NCBI GenBank assembly: GCA_014183095.1
Contig: JACCPH010000003.1
Span: 186,001 to 250,000, forward strand
Direction of reading: 5' to 3'
Source of the DNA: Harringtonia aguacate
Taxonomy: Eukaryota; Ascomycota; Sordariomycetes; Ophiostomatales; Ophiostomataceae
Length of the DNA: 64,000 nt
This document shows, piece after piece, positions 1-10,961 of this stretch. The position numbers were made by a program, and so were the translations under genes. A model generated the notes under the pieces. The model saw nothing but the letters and a program-made list of their open reading frames with translations. It ran no database searches and was not told where the DNA came from. How positions within the stretch are numbered: the stretch's first letter is position 1; each line of letters opens with the position of its first letter.

Positions 1-233
1 GCGTGGGGTCGCCGACCATTGCTCGTGCGCAGCGGCCGTCCGAATGCGTCTCGGTGTCGCAGGCGTAGCAAGATCTGCTCGGTCTGCGAGCACACATCCC
101 ACCGTGGCCGACGGCCGGGTCGCGTGACCGCCACAGCAATGGCAAAGAAAAAAAACCGTTGGGTCTGCTTCTGCTGCTGCTGATGATGTCGTGGCCCTTC
201 CCCCCCCCTTTACCCCTTCCCCCCCCCGCCGGT
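1..233. other. Left edge, nothing assignable
   Basis: This stretch lies downstream of the COX16 stop codon and runs to the window edge. Short open frames exist on both strands, and the + frame starting at base 3 closes with TAG at 66-68. None gives a protein I recognise. It could be the 3' end of a neighbouring gene or plain 3' flank. Confidence 0.3.
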
Positions 234-667
234 CTACATCACACCGTCGTTCTCGCCCTTGAGGCGCTCGACCCGCTTCTGCTCCCAGCTGTCCAGGTCC
301 TTGTGGGCCATTCTCTGCAAAAGCTTGGTCAGAATTTGATATTTGTTGAACCGAAGCAAGCCGACACCACAGCGGCCTCGCATGGAATGGGCCAGCAGCT
401 TACATGGTACTCCTCCCGCATGTTGACCCGGCGGCCCGACTTTCCCAACCCCAGCTCCTCCTCGCGCGTCATCTGGCGCACCTTGCGGTCGTACCGCTCG
501 TAGCGAATGGCCGTGGCCGGCGTCAGCACAAACGAGCCGCCCACAATGACAATGAGAAACGGGAGCCCAAACATCAGGAACGGGTGCTTGGCCATGCCCG
601 CCCGGTACCGCGCGGCAAAGGAGCCGTCCGTGACCGACCGGTACTTGTTCTTCTGAAAGGCCCCCAT
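234..667 (-). CDS. COX16: Cox16, cytochrome c oxidase assembly protein
   Basis: This is a small mitochondrial inner-membrane protein needed to assemble respiratory complex IV. There are two exons, 404-667 and 234-314, with an 89-base intron (donor GTAAGC, acceptor TTGCAG), giving 114 aa. The ATG at 667 starts the conserved MGAFQKNKYR segment. One membrane helix follows at about residues 29-50 (HPFLMFGLPFLIVIVGG), then the family block of charged residues ending REEYH. Exon 2 supplies the C-terminal WEQKRVERLKGE signature. In-frame codons upstream of the ATG have no family match, so the start is secure. It is divergent from the MEC1-type gene, with about 330 bases between the two start codons. 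The family is recognised with good confidence and the splice sites fit exactly. Confidence 0.87.
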
Positions 668-999
668 GGCGGAGAGAATGAAAATGAATGGCTGCTGTTG
701 TAGGAGTGTTTTTTTTTTTTTTCTTTTTTTTTGGAGCCTCGTCTCCTCGTCCTCAGGAAGCTTCAAACGCCGAGTGGCATGAGACTGGATGGAGCTTTGA
801 CCATTTAGGGCGTCCCGTTCTTCCCGTTCCTAATTAGACACGTGACCACGCGGATAGCGGTGCCCCGCTTCGCCTTTTTTTGCCTGGTCGCGTCTCGTAC
901 TCGTATTTGTACTCCCAAATCGGTCTGCTTCAGCATGATAGCCACTCTTCCCCGACCGTATGCAATGCACACACTTGCGAGGCCAGATGCTGCTCCGCG
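668..999. promoter_or_regulatory. Divergent promoter region, COX16/MEC1
   Basis: These 332 bases separate the COX16 start from the proposed MEC1 start and must serve both genes. The stretch holds a T-rich tract just upstream of COX16 (709-731) and a copy of the dispersed TACTCGTA motif (898-905). No clear TATA box is seen. Confidence 0.45.
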
Positions 1000-3900
1000 A
1001 TGAGCTTACCGCCCCGCCATGTCTCCTGGCAAATCGACGGCGGCGGCGAGCCTGCCCGCTCCCCCGCCGTCCGGCCGCCGTTTGACGATGACGACCCGTT
1101 TACGAGGGAGAAGAATCCGAAGCGGAGGAAGACCGAGCCGGCTGCCGACTTGAACATCTCCGACATATTGTGTAGCCGCATATGCAGCCGGTTTGACGTG
1201 ACGTCGAGCGAGACCATGACGGCCGCCATCGTCTCCATGTGGTAAGCCCGGCTTGCTTGCTGGCTGGCTGGCTGGCTGGCTGACTTGCTCTTCCGCCGAA
1301 ACTTGAGCTGACAGGGCGCTAGCGAGCACGTCCGGCAGAGGAGGGAGCTCCAGGACGAGACGAGCGTGTTCGCCGCTCTGGATTTTCTCAGCCAGGCCAT
1401 GTGCGTGGCACACAACACGGCCGCTCTGTTCGACCCGGCCGACGACGCTTCACCGCTCGTCTGCGACTACTGCCGCTCGATCCAACCACCACAGACTACC
1501 ACTACGACAACAACGACAACCACATGCGACCAGCCCCGAGACGGCGCAGACGAGGGCTGCATCCTCAGCCGGCTCGAAGAGCTTGTCACGGGCTACGTCC
1601 CGGCCACGGGGCCGCTGGCTGTGCGGGCGCTGATTTTCGTGCGTCGCACCATCCTCCACAGCCGCACAGAAGCGGCCCTGGACTACGAGCAGTCCGGCCT
1701 GTGCAAATGGTGTTCGTCCCAGCTCGGCAGCCCCGACAAGGCCGTGCGGGACCAAGCAGCGTGCGTACATGCAACTGCCTGATGCGTTGCATCTCCCTCC
1801 CTCCCTGTTTCGGTCTGCATCACTGACACACACAGCAAAACCCTCAACGCATTTGCCCTTGACCGGGGCGACGCGCGCAAGGCCATTGTAGCGAAGAACA
1901 GGCAGCGATTCTACCGCGGGCTGGAGCGCATGTCCGCGTCTGCCGAGTGCACAGTGCAAGAAACCAGCGTCATCGTGTGGGCACAGCTGGGATTGGTCGT
2001 GGCGGAGAACGAGCTGGAGCCCATGCTGCAAGGGCTGCTCACGCAGTTGGACAGCAGCTACAAGCCGGTCCGGGACTTTGCCGTATCCGAGGTGAGCGTC
2101 GCAGAGGGGCCGGAGGGGCAAGTAGGCCATACATATGCTGACGCTGACGCTTTCCAGCTGCGACACCTGGCCTCGTGGTTTGGCCGCGAGCCCATCGTCC
2201 TGTTTGAGCCGTACTGGCGCAGCACGGCCTACCAGATCGTCAAGCACATAGCCGACCGGCCCGACGTGGTGGCTGTTGTTGCCAATCTGTTCGGCATGAG
2301 CGCACCCAAGCTGGTGCTGCGGCTGCAGTCGCAGGCCATTCCCGAGCTGCTGTTCCGGAGGCAGCTGGCGCCCATTGGCAAGATTGCCGAGTTCCGCGGC
2401 GACGGCGACGAGCTGTGGCAGACGATCCTCGACAAGGACAACCTGACGTCGATACTCGCGTTCTGGGTGCAGCTGCCCGCCAACGTGGCCACACTCGACG
2501 ACCTGATGCTGCCGTTGCAAGACCTGTCTTCCCGCTTTGGGCCTGCCACGACCCGTGAAGTTATGGGCGCCACGGCCGTTCCTGTGCTGGCAGAGCTCTT
2601 TATCCGGCTGACGTACAGCGTGGACCGCATTCCGGACCGGGCTGATCCTGTGAGGTTTTTTTTTATTTATTTTTTATTTTTTTATTATTATTTTTAATTA
2701 TCTCTTTTTCACTGACAATACAGCTTTCCGAGAGCATCGGCTTCGCCCACATTGTCACCATTGCCCGGCTTCTCCAGGACGGCAAGACGGTGCGGTCGGA
2801 CGAGGAGGTCGTGACCGGCTTCCTCTCGCAACACGTGCTGGGGCTGACAACATGGCTGTCCAACGTGCGGGTGTACGACGGCAAGCGACACCTCTGCCAC
2901 TGGATCGACGGCATCGGGGCGCTGGAGATCCTGATCAAGTATCTGCAGTCGGACATCCGGACGGCGCGGCCGCAGGTGACGTCGTTTCTTCTGGACGCGC
3001 TGTGCAACGACGACGCGGAGTATGCGGCGTGCTGGCAGGCCGGGGTGCGACGGGCGGCGGTGTCGTGCTGGGCGGCGCTGGTGCGGAACGTGGGCGATGA
3101 CGGGGTCAACATGCTGATCGAGACGACGTTTGCCATCATCCGCAAGAACTGGGGCGTGTTTGGGGCGCGGGAGAAGGAGACGAGCAAGGAGCTGCTGGCG
3201 TGGCTGCTGGTCAAGCCGGACGGGCGCAAGCACCGGGCGTGTCTGGTGGACAAGATGGACATGCTGCCGCGGCTGCAGATTGCGGAGCTGCAGAAGACGG
3301 TGGACAGCAAGGTGGACAAGCTGCGGCGGCCGCTGGGGGTGATGCAGACGCTGGACGTGTTTGCGCAGCGGATCCGGCACGAGAACCTGGACGTGGTGTG
3401 GGTGGCGCTGGAGGAGGCCAAGGCGTTTCTGGCGGCGCACCAGGGCCCGCTGCAGGCGGCGGCGGCGGCGCAGGGGCAGGGCGACAAGTCGGACTCGGCG
3501 GTGGCGCACTTTGTGCGGGCGCTGCTGGACTGCTCGGCCAAGTACAGCGCGTCGGAGGGGGTGCTGGCGGCGAGCTGCCTGACGTGCATCGGGCTGGTGG
3601 GCTGCCTGGACGCGAACCGGCTGGGGGCGGTGGGCAAGGAGGCGCCGCTGGTGGTGGTGTGGAACTTCCAGGCGGCGGAGGAGAGCGTGGCGTTTGTGAT
3701 GTACATGCTGCAGCACGTGCTGACGCGGGCGTTTCTGGCGGCGACCAACTCGACGAGCCAGGGCCTGGTGGCGTACGCGGTGCAGACGCTGCTGCAGCGG
3801 TCGGGCATCAGCAACGCGGTGCACAACCAGGGGGGGGGCGCGGGCATGCAGGCGCCGTACGAGCGGTGGAAGGCGCTGCCGGAGCTGGTGCAGGTGGTGC

Positions 3901-6900
3901 TGTCGCCGCTGCTCATGTCCAAGTACCGCATCGCGCTGCCGCGGCCCATCTACACGCGCTACCCCATCTTCCGGGCCGGGCGGACGTATGCCGAGTGGCT
4001 GCGGCAGCTGCTGACGGACCTGCTGGCGCGGCCGCAAAACGACTTTGGCGACATTCTGTACGACGCGCTGGCGCGCACGGTCAAGGGCCAGGACCTGGCC
4101 GTGGCCGAGTTTCTGCTGCCGTACCTGGTCGTCTACGTGGTGACGGGGACGCGCAGCAGCGAGCCGGAGCGCGAGCAGATTGCGCAGGAGCTGCAGCACA
4201 TTTCGCAGTACCAGCCGCGCGACGAGGCGCCGGCGATGGAGCGGGAGCAGGCGAAGCTGTTTTACGATGTGAGCGTGTGCGTGCTTTCTCTGTTCTCATT
4301 TCCAGGGCACTAACCCACAGACAGGCCGTCTTTCGCGTCATCGAGTACGCCATGGTGTGGCTGCGCACCTGCCTGCACCACGACAAGCCGGTCGGCGTGG
4401 CCCATTTGGAAAAGTTCCTGGAGTCGTTCCCGGCCGAGGTGCTCTCGCAGCGGGCGCTGTACTGCCGGGACTACGCGCGGGCCATGTTTTTCCTGGAGCC
4501 GGTGGCGGCGGCGGCGGCAGCGGCAGACGGGAGCGATGGTGGCGGTGGCGGCGGTGGCGATGGTGGCGACAGTGCGGCGGCAGCGCGACGCGACAAGGCC
4601 GAGTCGGACATGATTGACATTTACGCGCAGATCGACGACCCGGACTGCCTGGGCGGGATGATGGCCAAGGTGGGCCGGTTTGTGGAGATGAACGCGTACC
4701 GCAAGGCGCTGCTGGAGCAAAAGGCCGGACGGTGGGAGTCGGCGACGACGTGGCATCTGTCGGACCTCAGCGCGGAGCCGGACAACGTCGACATACAGGC
4801 GCGGGTGCTCAAGTGCTTCCTGGAGGCGGGACATCACGGTGGGTTAACCCCAGAGACAAGACGTGGAGACAACGATGCTGACACGCTAACGAGCAGACGC
4901 CCTTATCGCCCGCGTCGACGGCATGAATCTCGCCGAGGCACCGCCGGCGACGGTCAACAAGGTGCTGCCGCTGGCGCTGGAGGCGGCGTGGGCGTCGTTC
5001 CAGTGGGCCAAGATGGAGGCGCTGGTGCCGGTGTACAAGGGCGAGGCGTCGGACATTTTCAACGTGGGCGTGGCCAGCGCGCTGTCGCAGCTGCGGCGGC
5101 ACGACCGGGCGGGCTTTGGCCGCACGCTGGACCGCATAGTCGACCGGGTGGCGTCGTCCATGTCGTACTCGGCGACGTCGTCGCTGCAGGCGTGCCACGA
5201 GGCGATGCTCAAGGCGCACGTGGTGACGGACCTGCGGATGATCGGGTCGGTGGGCGACGAGGCGGAGGCGAAGGCGGGGGTGCCGGCAGTGGTTAATGTC
5301 CGGGAACGCCGGTCGGCAACGGACGGAGCGAACCAGGGACGGAGCCGGGCCAGTGCGGCTCTGGCGACGGTGATCCAGCGGCTCGACCTGCTGGAGGAGG
5401 TCAGCGACAAGCGCTACGTGCTGGGCCTGCAGCGGGCGGCCATGGAGGCGCTGCGGCCGGCGTACGGCGACAGCGAGATGTCGACGCTGTGGCTGCTGAG
5501 CGCGCGGCTGGCACGCAAGACGGGCGCCAACGGCGAGTGTCTGCAGGCGATTGCGCGGGCACGGCGGCTGCACGACCCGGCGGCCGAGGTGGAAAACGCA
5601 CGACGGCAGTGGGCGTGGGGAGGACGACACCAGGCGATTGCGGACCTGCGGACGGCGATCGAGGGGTTGGGTGTAGGTGGTGGTGGTGCAGGGGGAGGTG
5701 GTGACAGCGGCAGCAGCAAAAAATGGACCACCTCCGGAGCTCCCCTCGCCGCCCGGGCCGGCCTGCTGCTCACCCGCTGGCTCGACGCCAGCGGCGAGAC
5801 CTCCCGCACGGCGCTGCGCGACCAGTACCGCGAGCTGGCCAGCATGTACAGCGAGTGGGAAAAGAGCCACTACTTTCTGGGCCGCCACTACAAAAAGGTG
5901 CTGGAGTCGGAGCAGGCGCTCAAGCCGGACGAGCAGAGCGACTCGTTCCTGACGGGCGAGCTGGCGCGGCTGGAAATCGAAAACTACGTGCGCGCGGCCA
6001 AGTTCGGCACAAAGTACCTGCACACTACGCTGCCGCGCATCCTGACCGTGTGGCTGGAGCTGGCCGCCCAGGTCGACAAGGCTCCCGACGGCAAGGCTGC
6101 CGTGTCGGCCGAGCTGCGGGCCCGGCGCGAGGCCGTGCTCGAGAGCCTGCACAAGCGCCTGCTGCGCCACGTCCAGCGTCTGCCGGCCTTTATCTTTTAC
6201 ACGGCGCTGCCGCAGATGGTCGCCCGCATCAACCACCCGAACCGCCAGGCCTGCCACGTGCTGGACAAGATCATCCACAAGGTCGTGCAGGCGTATCCGC
6301 AGCAGGCGCTGTGGAGCGTGTTTGGGGTGCTGACGGCACGCGACGGCGGCGGCGGGAGTAGTCGAAGGAGCAGCAGCTCCAAAAACAGCAGTACCAGTGG
6401 CAACCAGAGCAAACGCGCGGCCGAGCGGCTGCTGCAGGCCCTGTGTGCCGCCCCGGGCCAGCCGGCCGCCCTGTCGGGGGCCAAGCTGCCGTCGCTGCAC
6501 TCGATGCTGCGGCGGGGGGTCGGGCTGGCCGACGAGCTGGTCCAGGTCGGCCGCAAGGGCAACTACCGCTCCAACGGATCCAGCAAGGCCGTCAGCCTCA
6601 AGCGCGACATGAACTTTGGCCTGGCCAACCAGGAGTTTCCCTTTGTGGTGCCGATCGGGCGGTGTCTGACGGCGGTGCTGCCGGGGAGGGGAGGAGGGGG
6701 AGGAGGGGGAGGAGGAACGGGGAGAGCGACCGACAGCAGCACGACCAGCACGACCAGCACAGCCAGCTTGTCCACGACGACGACGACAACCCCCGACCAC
6801 AACGCCTTTGCCGCCGACGTCATCACCATCCACTCCTTCCAGGACGAGGTCCTCATCCTCGGGTCGCTGGCCCAGCCCCGCAAGCTAACCATGCGCGGCT

Positions 6901-7964
6901 CCGACGGCCGCCTCTACGACGTCCTGCTCAAGCCCAAGGACGACATGCGCACCGACCAGCGCATCATGGAGGTCAACGCCCAGATCAACCAGGCCCTGCG
7001 CAAGGACACCGAAGCCATGCGCCGCCAGCTGTCCATCCGCACCTACGCCGTCACCCCGCTCAACGAGGACTGCGGCATCATCGAGTGGGTGCTGGGGCTC
7101 AAGACCCTGCGCGAGCTGCTGCGGCCCTACTACGACCGCCGACGCAGCCACGTCAAGCCGCGGCCGCCCGACCCGATGGAGATTGTCAAGCTGCTGAACG
7201 ACGCCGGGCCGGCTGGTGGAGGAGCGGCGGCAGCAGCAGCAGCAGCAGCCGGAGGGGGCAGCCGGCGGGCGCGCGTGTTTTCGACGCAGGTGCTGCCGGC
7301 GTTTCCGCCGGTGCTGCAGGAGTGGTTCATGCTGCGCTTTGCCTACCCGGCCGTGTGGTTTGCCGCCCGGCTGCGCTTCACCCGCTCGGCCGCCGTCATG
7401 TCCATGGTGGGCGCCGTGCTGGGCCTGGGCGACCGCCACTGCGAGAACATTCTCATTGATGAGACGGGCGGCGGCGTCATGCACGTCGACTTTAACTGCC
7501 TCTTTGAAAAGGGCCGCCTCTTCACCCAGCCCGAGACCGTCCCCTTCCGCCTGACCCAGAACATGCGCGCCGCCATGGGCATCTGCGACCACCGCGGGCC
7601 CTTCCGCCGCTCCTGCGAGCTGACCCTGCGCATGCTGCGCGAGCAGGAGGAGACCCTGCTGGCCGTGCTCGAGGCCTTTGTCCACGACCCGACCCTGGAC
7701 CTGCAGGTGGAGCCGCGGGGTGGCGGTGGTGGCGGTGGTGGTCACGGCCACGGTCACGGCGGCGGCGCACGGAACAAGGCCGCGCCCGTCGTCCGTCTGG
7801 ACCCCCCCAGCGTGGTCAAGAACATCAAGCGCCGCATCAACGGCCTGCTGCTGGAGGAGACCATCCCGCTGGGCGTCGAGGGCCAGGCCTGGGAGCTCAT
7901 CCGGCAGGCCACCGACGCCACGAACCTGGCCGCCATGTACATTGGCTGGGCGCCGCACTGGTAG
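1000..7964 (+). CDS. MEC1: ATR/Mec1/UvsB checkpoint protein kinase
   Basis: This is a PI3K-like serine/threonine kinase that signals DNA damage and replication stress. Exons are 1000-1241, 1323-1760, 1836-2091, 2158-2649, 2724-4268, 4325-4838 and 4897-7964, giving 2,184 aa. The N-terminal part is HEAT/UME-type helical repeat, the middle is FAT, and the kinase lies near the C-terminus with GLGDRHCEN (about residue 2005) and HVDFN replacing DFG, as usual for ATR. A FATC tail closes the protein (ATDATNLAAMYIGWAP). Intron 2092-2157 is 66 bases with no stop, so its retention would keep frame. Low-complexity Gly, Ser/Thr and Ala inserts interrupt the kinase region. The start is uncertain: 1000 is the first in-frame ATG that fits, but the protein is about 200 residues shorter than Mec1 or Rad3, all at the N-terminus. 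Confidence 0.9.
1242..1322 (+). other. MEC1 intron 1 with (GGCT)n microsatellite
   Basis: The donor is GTAAGC at 1242. An array of GCTT/GGCT units fills 1250-1282. Two acceptors are possible: CAG at 1312-1314 would join to a stop in the needed phase, whereas the next AG (1321-1322) keeps the reading frame into exon 2. I therefore place the acceptor at 1322. Confidence 0.55.
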
Positions 7965-8473
7965 GGTCCACCTTGTGCTGCTGCACTATGCGAACACAGA
8001 GCAGACACGACGAGCAGACACGAAGGAATGTGTGCACGGAATGAATAGCGCCCGGGAGGCATGTACAGCGGCCCGGAAGCTGCTTTGCACCTCCTGAAAC
8101 ACGGCTCTCGCCGTTTCGTCAGCAAGTAAGTCAGCAAGGGGGAGAGCAGTCAGACGCATTCCACGGTAGCGGGTGCGGTGCTGGGAGGGAAGTGGGGCTG
8201 GTGTCAGAGAGGGGAAGATGATGTCAGACGTCGGGCATAGACAGCCAACTCCGGGGTCTGGTCGTCAGAGCGATATGGAGCACACACACAGCCTGGCTGA
8301 CGACGAGAAGCACGGAACCGAAAGTAACGCCGCACTCCGTTGAGACAGGTCAAAGAGGGGAAAAAAAAGAGATCAGCAGGTCAACCACAATTACGAGCAG
8401 CACGAGACAAAAAAAAAGGCTCTCCGCATCCAAAGACGAGACGCTTGCCGCATTTGGACTGTAGTATAGTTGC

Positions 8474-8513
8474 AATATACGAGAATATACGAGAATACAC
8501 GAGAATATACGAG
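8474..8513. repeat. Four tandem copies of AATATACGAG
   Basis: A perfect 10-bp period runs through 8474-8513; only the third copy differs (AATACACGAG). The unit contains TACGAG, the core of the dispersed TACGAGTA motif. Confidence 0.9.
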
Positions 8514-8678
8514 GACAGAGTGATTTTTTCTTTTCTTTTAGGACGATCCGGATTGGGCGCAGGCGATCAGCGAACGACCAGTGCCGAGGAGAGCGCGTCA
8601 GACGACAAGCGGATGACGAGGCATTTCGGAGGTGCAAAGTGTAGTTATACGCAGTGTGTGAGTGGCAGACAAGAATGC

Positions 8679-8698
8679 CACACACACACACACACACA
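8679..8698. repeat. (CA)n microsatellite
   Basis: Twenty bases of uninterrupted CA dinucleotides lie in the gene-free region downstream of MEC1. Confidence 0.95.
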
Positions 8699-8813
8699 AA
8701 ATGCAAAAATGGCCGATTGTGCATTTTTCCGTGGTTTGCCAATAACGGCCGTGCCCAATGCGGAAGCGGCCACCGGCAGGAGACGGTGGCATTGCATAGC
8801 CGTTTGGGGCAAT

Positions 8814-8853
8814 GGTGCAGCGGTGCAGCGGTGCAGTGGTGCAGTGGTGCGCT
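8814..8853. repeat. 8-bp tandem repeat GGTGCAGC/T
   Basis: Five consecutive units occur: two GGTGCAGC, two GGTGCAGT, then a diverged GGTGCGCT. Confidence 0.85.
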
Positions 8854-9148
8854 GGCAGGCGGCTGTGGCCTGTGATTTGTCCTGTGGTGAGCCTGCAGTG
8901 TGTGTGTGTGGCACCTGAGGTCGAGCAATTGGGCAGCGTCGCAGCAGTCCGACCTTGTTGCGGTCACGAGAGAAGGAGAGAGAGAAGAGAGGAGGGGAGG
9001 GGAGGGGGGGGGGCGGTCAAGACGAGCGGACGGACGGCGGACGGCGGTCGGACGGCGGTCTACAAAGTTTGTGCTCCTTTGTAGAAAGGCGGCTGCGAGG
9101 GCGAGATTAAGGCAATATTAATAAGACAAGGCGACGAAATGGGACGAT

Positions 9149-9228
9149 GCAATGAGACGACGCAGTGAGACACAACGCAATGAGACGGCGACAGTGAGAC
9201 AGCGCAATGAGACAGCGCGCAGTGAGAC
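9149..9228. repeat. Minisatellite, about 27-bp unit
   Basis: Three imperfect copies each begin GCAATGAGAC and end in AGTGAGAC. The unit itself is two related half-units (AATGAGAC and AGTGAGAC). Confidence 0.8.
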
Positions 9229-9350
9229 AAAAAAAGGCAGCGAGAGAGAAAGAGAGGGCGCTACGCTGCAGAGCGAGACGGAATGAAACGGGAGAGAGCT
9301 TGCTGCTAAGGGCGGTCATGCGAGATGAGCCGGGAGCTGCGAGATAAGAG

Positions 9351-9402
9351 CTGCTGCTGCTACTGCTACTGCTACTGCTACTGCTACTGTGACTGCTACT
9401 GT
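9351..9402. repeat. (CTGCTA)n repeat
   Basis: A CTG run passes into CTGCTA hexamers. In the minus frame it codes a serine tract, which explains the signal-peptide-like ORF there that I rejected. Confidence 0.85.
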
Positions 9403-9803
9403 GTGATGCATAGCTCTCTCCCTGCTCAGCGAGTGAGCTCCTACTAAGCAACCAACCAACGGCAGCGGCAGCGGGGGAGTAAGCAGGAGAGGAGAGAGCG
9501 GGCTTAGCAGACAACGATCCAACAACCCAACGACATAACAACACAAGACACAACGACAACCACGACTTTGTTCGTGAAGACGCCAACGCCGCTAGCAGGG
9601 CCTAGGAGGGCGGCCTCTGGACTTGGCGGGCTATTTTTTGTACGAGCACTCGCACTCACAGCTGGCCCTTCCCTGTTGGCTCGAGGGCCGAAAAACTGAT
9701 CGCCGGATCGTCCTCTGGGGGGGAGGGGAAAGGCTATTGTTTTCTTGGGTTCGGCCACCAAGGGAGAAAGAGGAAAAAAGTAACGAAATAAGGGAAGAGA
9801 ACC

Positions 9804-9828
9804 AAAAAAAAAAAAAAAAAAAAAAAAA
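9804..9828. repeat. Poly-A run of 25
   Basis: This is an uninterrupted run of A in gene-free DNA. It is not flanked by any transposon feature or target-site duplication that I can see. Confidence 0.9.
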
Positions 9829-10921
9829 GCTTCGTTGTTCTGCCTAAATCGCCGAAGAGATGGTGGTCCGTGTCGGCCAACCCGGGCTGAAGGAGGAAAA
9901 CGGACTAAAAAAAACAAAGGCTGAAAGAGAGGGAGAGCGTCGGATATTGGCAGCCAGGGGAAGGAGCCAATCATCGACCACAGCGGCCGCAGACCCGCTC
10001 CAAACTCTAAAAGTCGACAAGAGAATTAGTCACTTGTGCAAAACCACACAGATCCAAAAAAGCAAAAAAAAAAAATCGGGCTCCACCAGCTCCGAGCAAT
10101 TTTACTTCCAGCTGCCTCTGCCTTTTGTGCTTGCTTTTTTTGCTTTTTAGGGGGGTCGATTGGGATCTCGGGAGGTGTCTCTTGGGGGCTAGTCACCTCT
10201 CTTCGGGGGGTGGTTTTCTTCATTATTTCAGTTTCTTTTTCCTGTTTTTCTCAGCTGCTTGTTCTTTTTTGCTTTTTTTTTTTTGAGGCGGCCCTTTTTT
10301 CACAGCCTGTTTCTCGGTAGCTGCTGTGCAACGCAAGCGAACGCGTACGAGTAGCGAGTATATTGGGTTTGCCCTTTTGACAAATACTTTGGAAACAACA
10401 GGCTGCGCTGGGGGTGGACTCAGCTCATCGGCTGCGGGCACCCGTTTTTTTCGTATTTGCATTTGTAAGATAGATCGCTTGTACGAGGGTGCGAGTCTGG
10501 CTCGAAAACCAGGCCATGCATCCGGTCTGGATGGGAGGGGGGGAAAGAAATCACTGTCTCACTCTCGTAAGATCACGTTTGACGTCTGTTCCTGTTTTCA
10601 CCGTCTAGAGACACACGCAGAGAGAGAGGAGGAAGAGAGAAGCGCCCGCGCTAGCTGCTGCGGGCGAGCCTCTCATAGGCTCGTGGGTGGTCACAAGGAC
10701 GCTGGCCGCAGTAGCCCGCGTAGATGTGAGCACCTGCCGCATTATCTGCTGCAGGCTTGTGCTGCAGGTCGTGCCTGGCGGCGCTGCTGCAGGTTTCTGG
10801 TGCAGGGCGCTAGACCCAGAAACCGCCTGCTAGGCTTGTTTGGGGATTAGTGTAGAGTGCTCGCAGGGGAGGGGGGGCCAAGATTACCGCCTCAGCCGAA
10901 GGGTTCCTGGCTGGTTGCTGC

Positions 10922-10961
10922 CCAACAGGTAAGAACGAGTACCAGAGTACTTACCTGTTGG
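10922..10961. repeat. 12-bp perfect inverted repeat, 16-nt spacer
   Basis: The left arm CCAACAGGTAAG (10,922-10,933) and the right arm CTTACCTGTTGG (10,950-10,961) are exact reverse complements. Each arm contains CAG|GTAAG, an ideal 5' splice site, so a donor can be read on both strands. The spacer contains GAGTAC and AGTAC elements. Confidence 0.85.

Noticed and set aside
3200..5296. 698-codon + frame overlapping MEC1 exons 5 and 6
   Set aside because: Its first part is out-of-frame Gly/Ala repeat text. Only the part from 4,325 is real, as MEC1 exon 6.
4809..6833. 674-codon open frame antisense to MEC1
   Set aside because: GC-rich, codon-biased genes leave open antisense frames. The translation is Arg/His/Gln-rich with no domain, while the + strand encodes a clear FAT-kinase.
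9107..9586. Signal-peptide-like serine-rich minus ORF
   Set aside because: It begins at a non-ATG codon, and its serine tract and its tail are translations of the CTGCTA repeat and the AATGAGAC minisatellite.
9804..9828. Poly-A run as a retroposon tail
   Set aside because: No reverse-transcriptase text, no A/B box and no flanking duplication were found.
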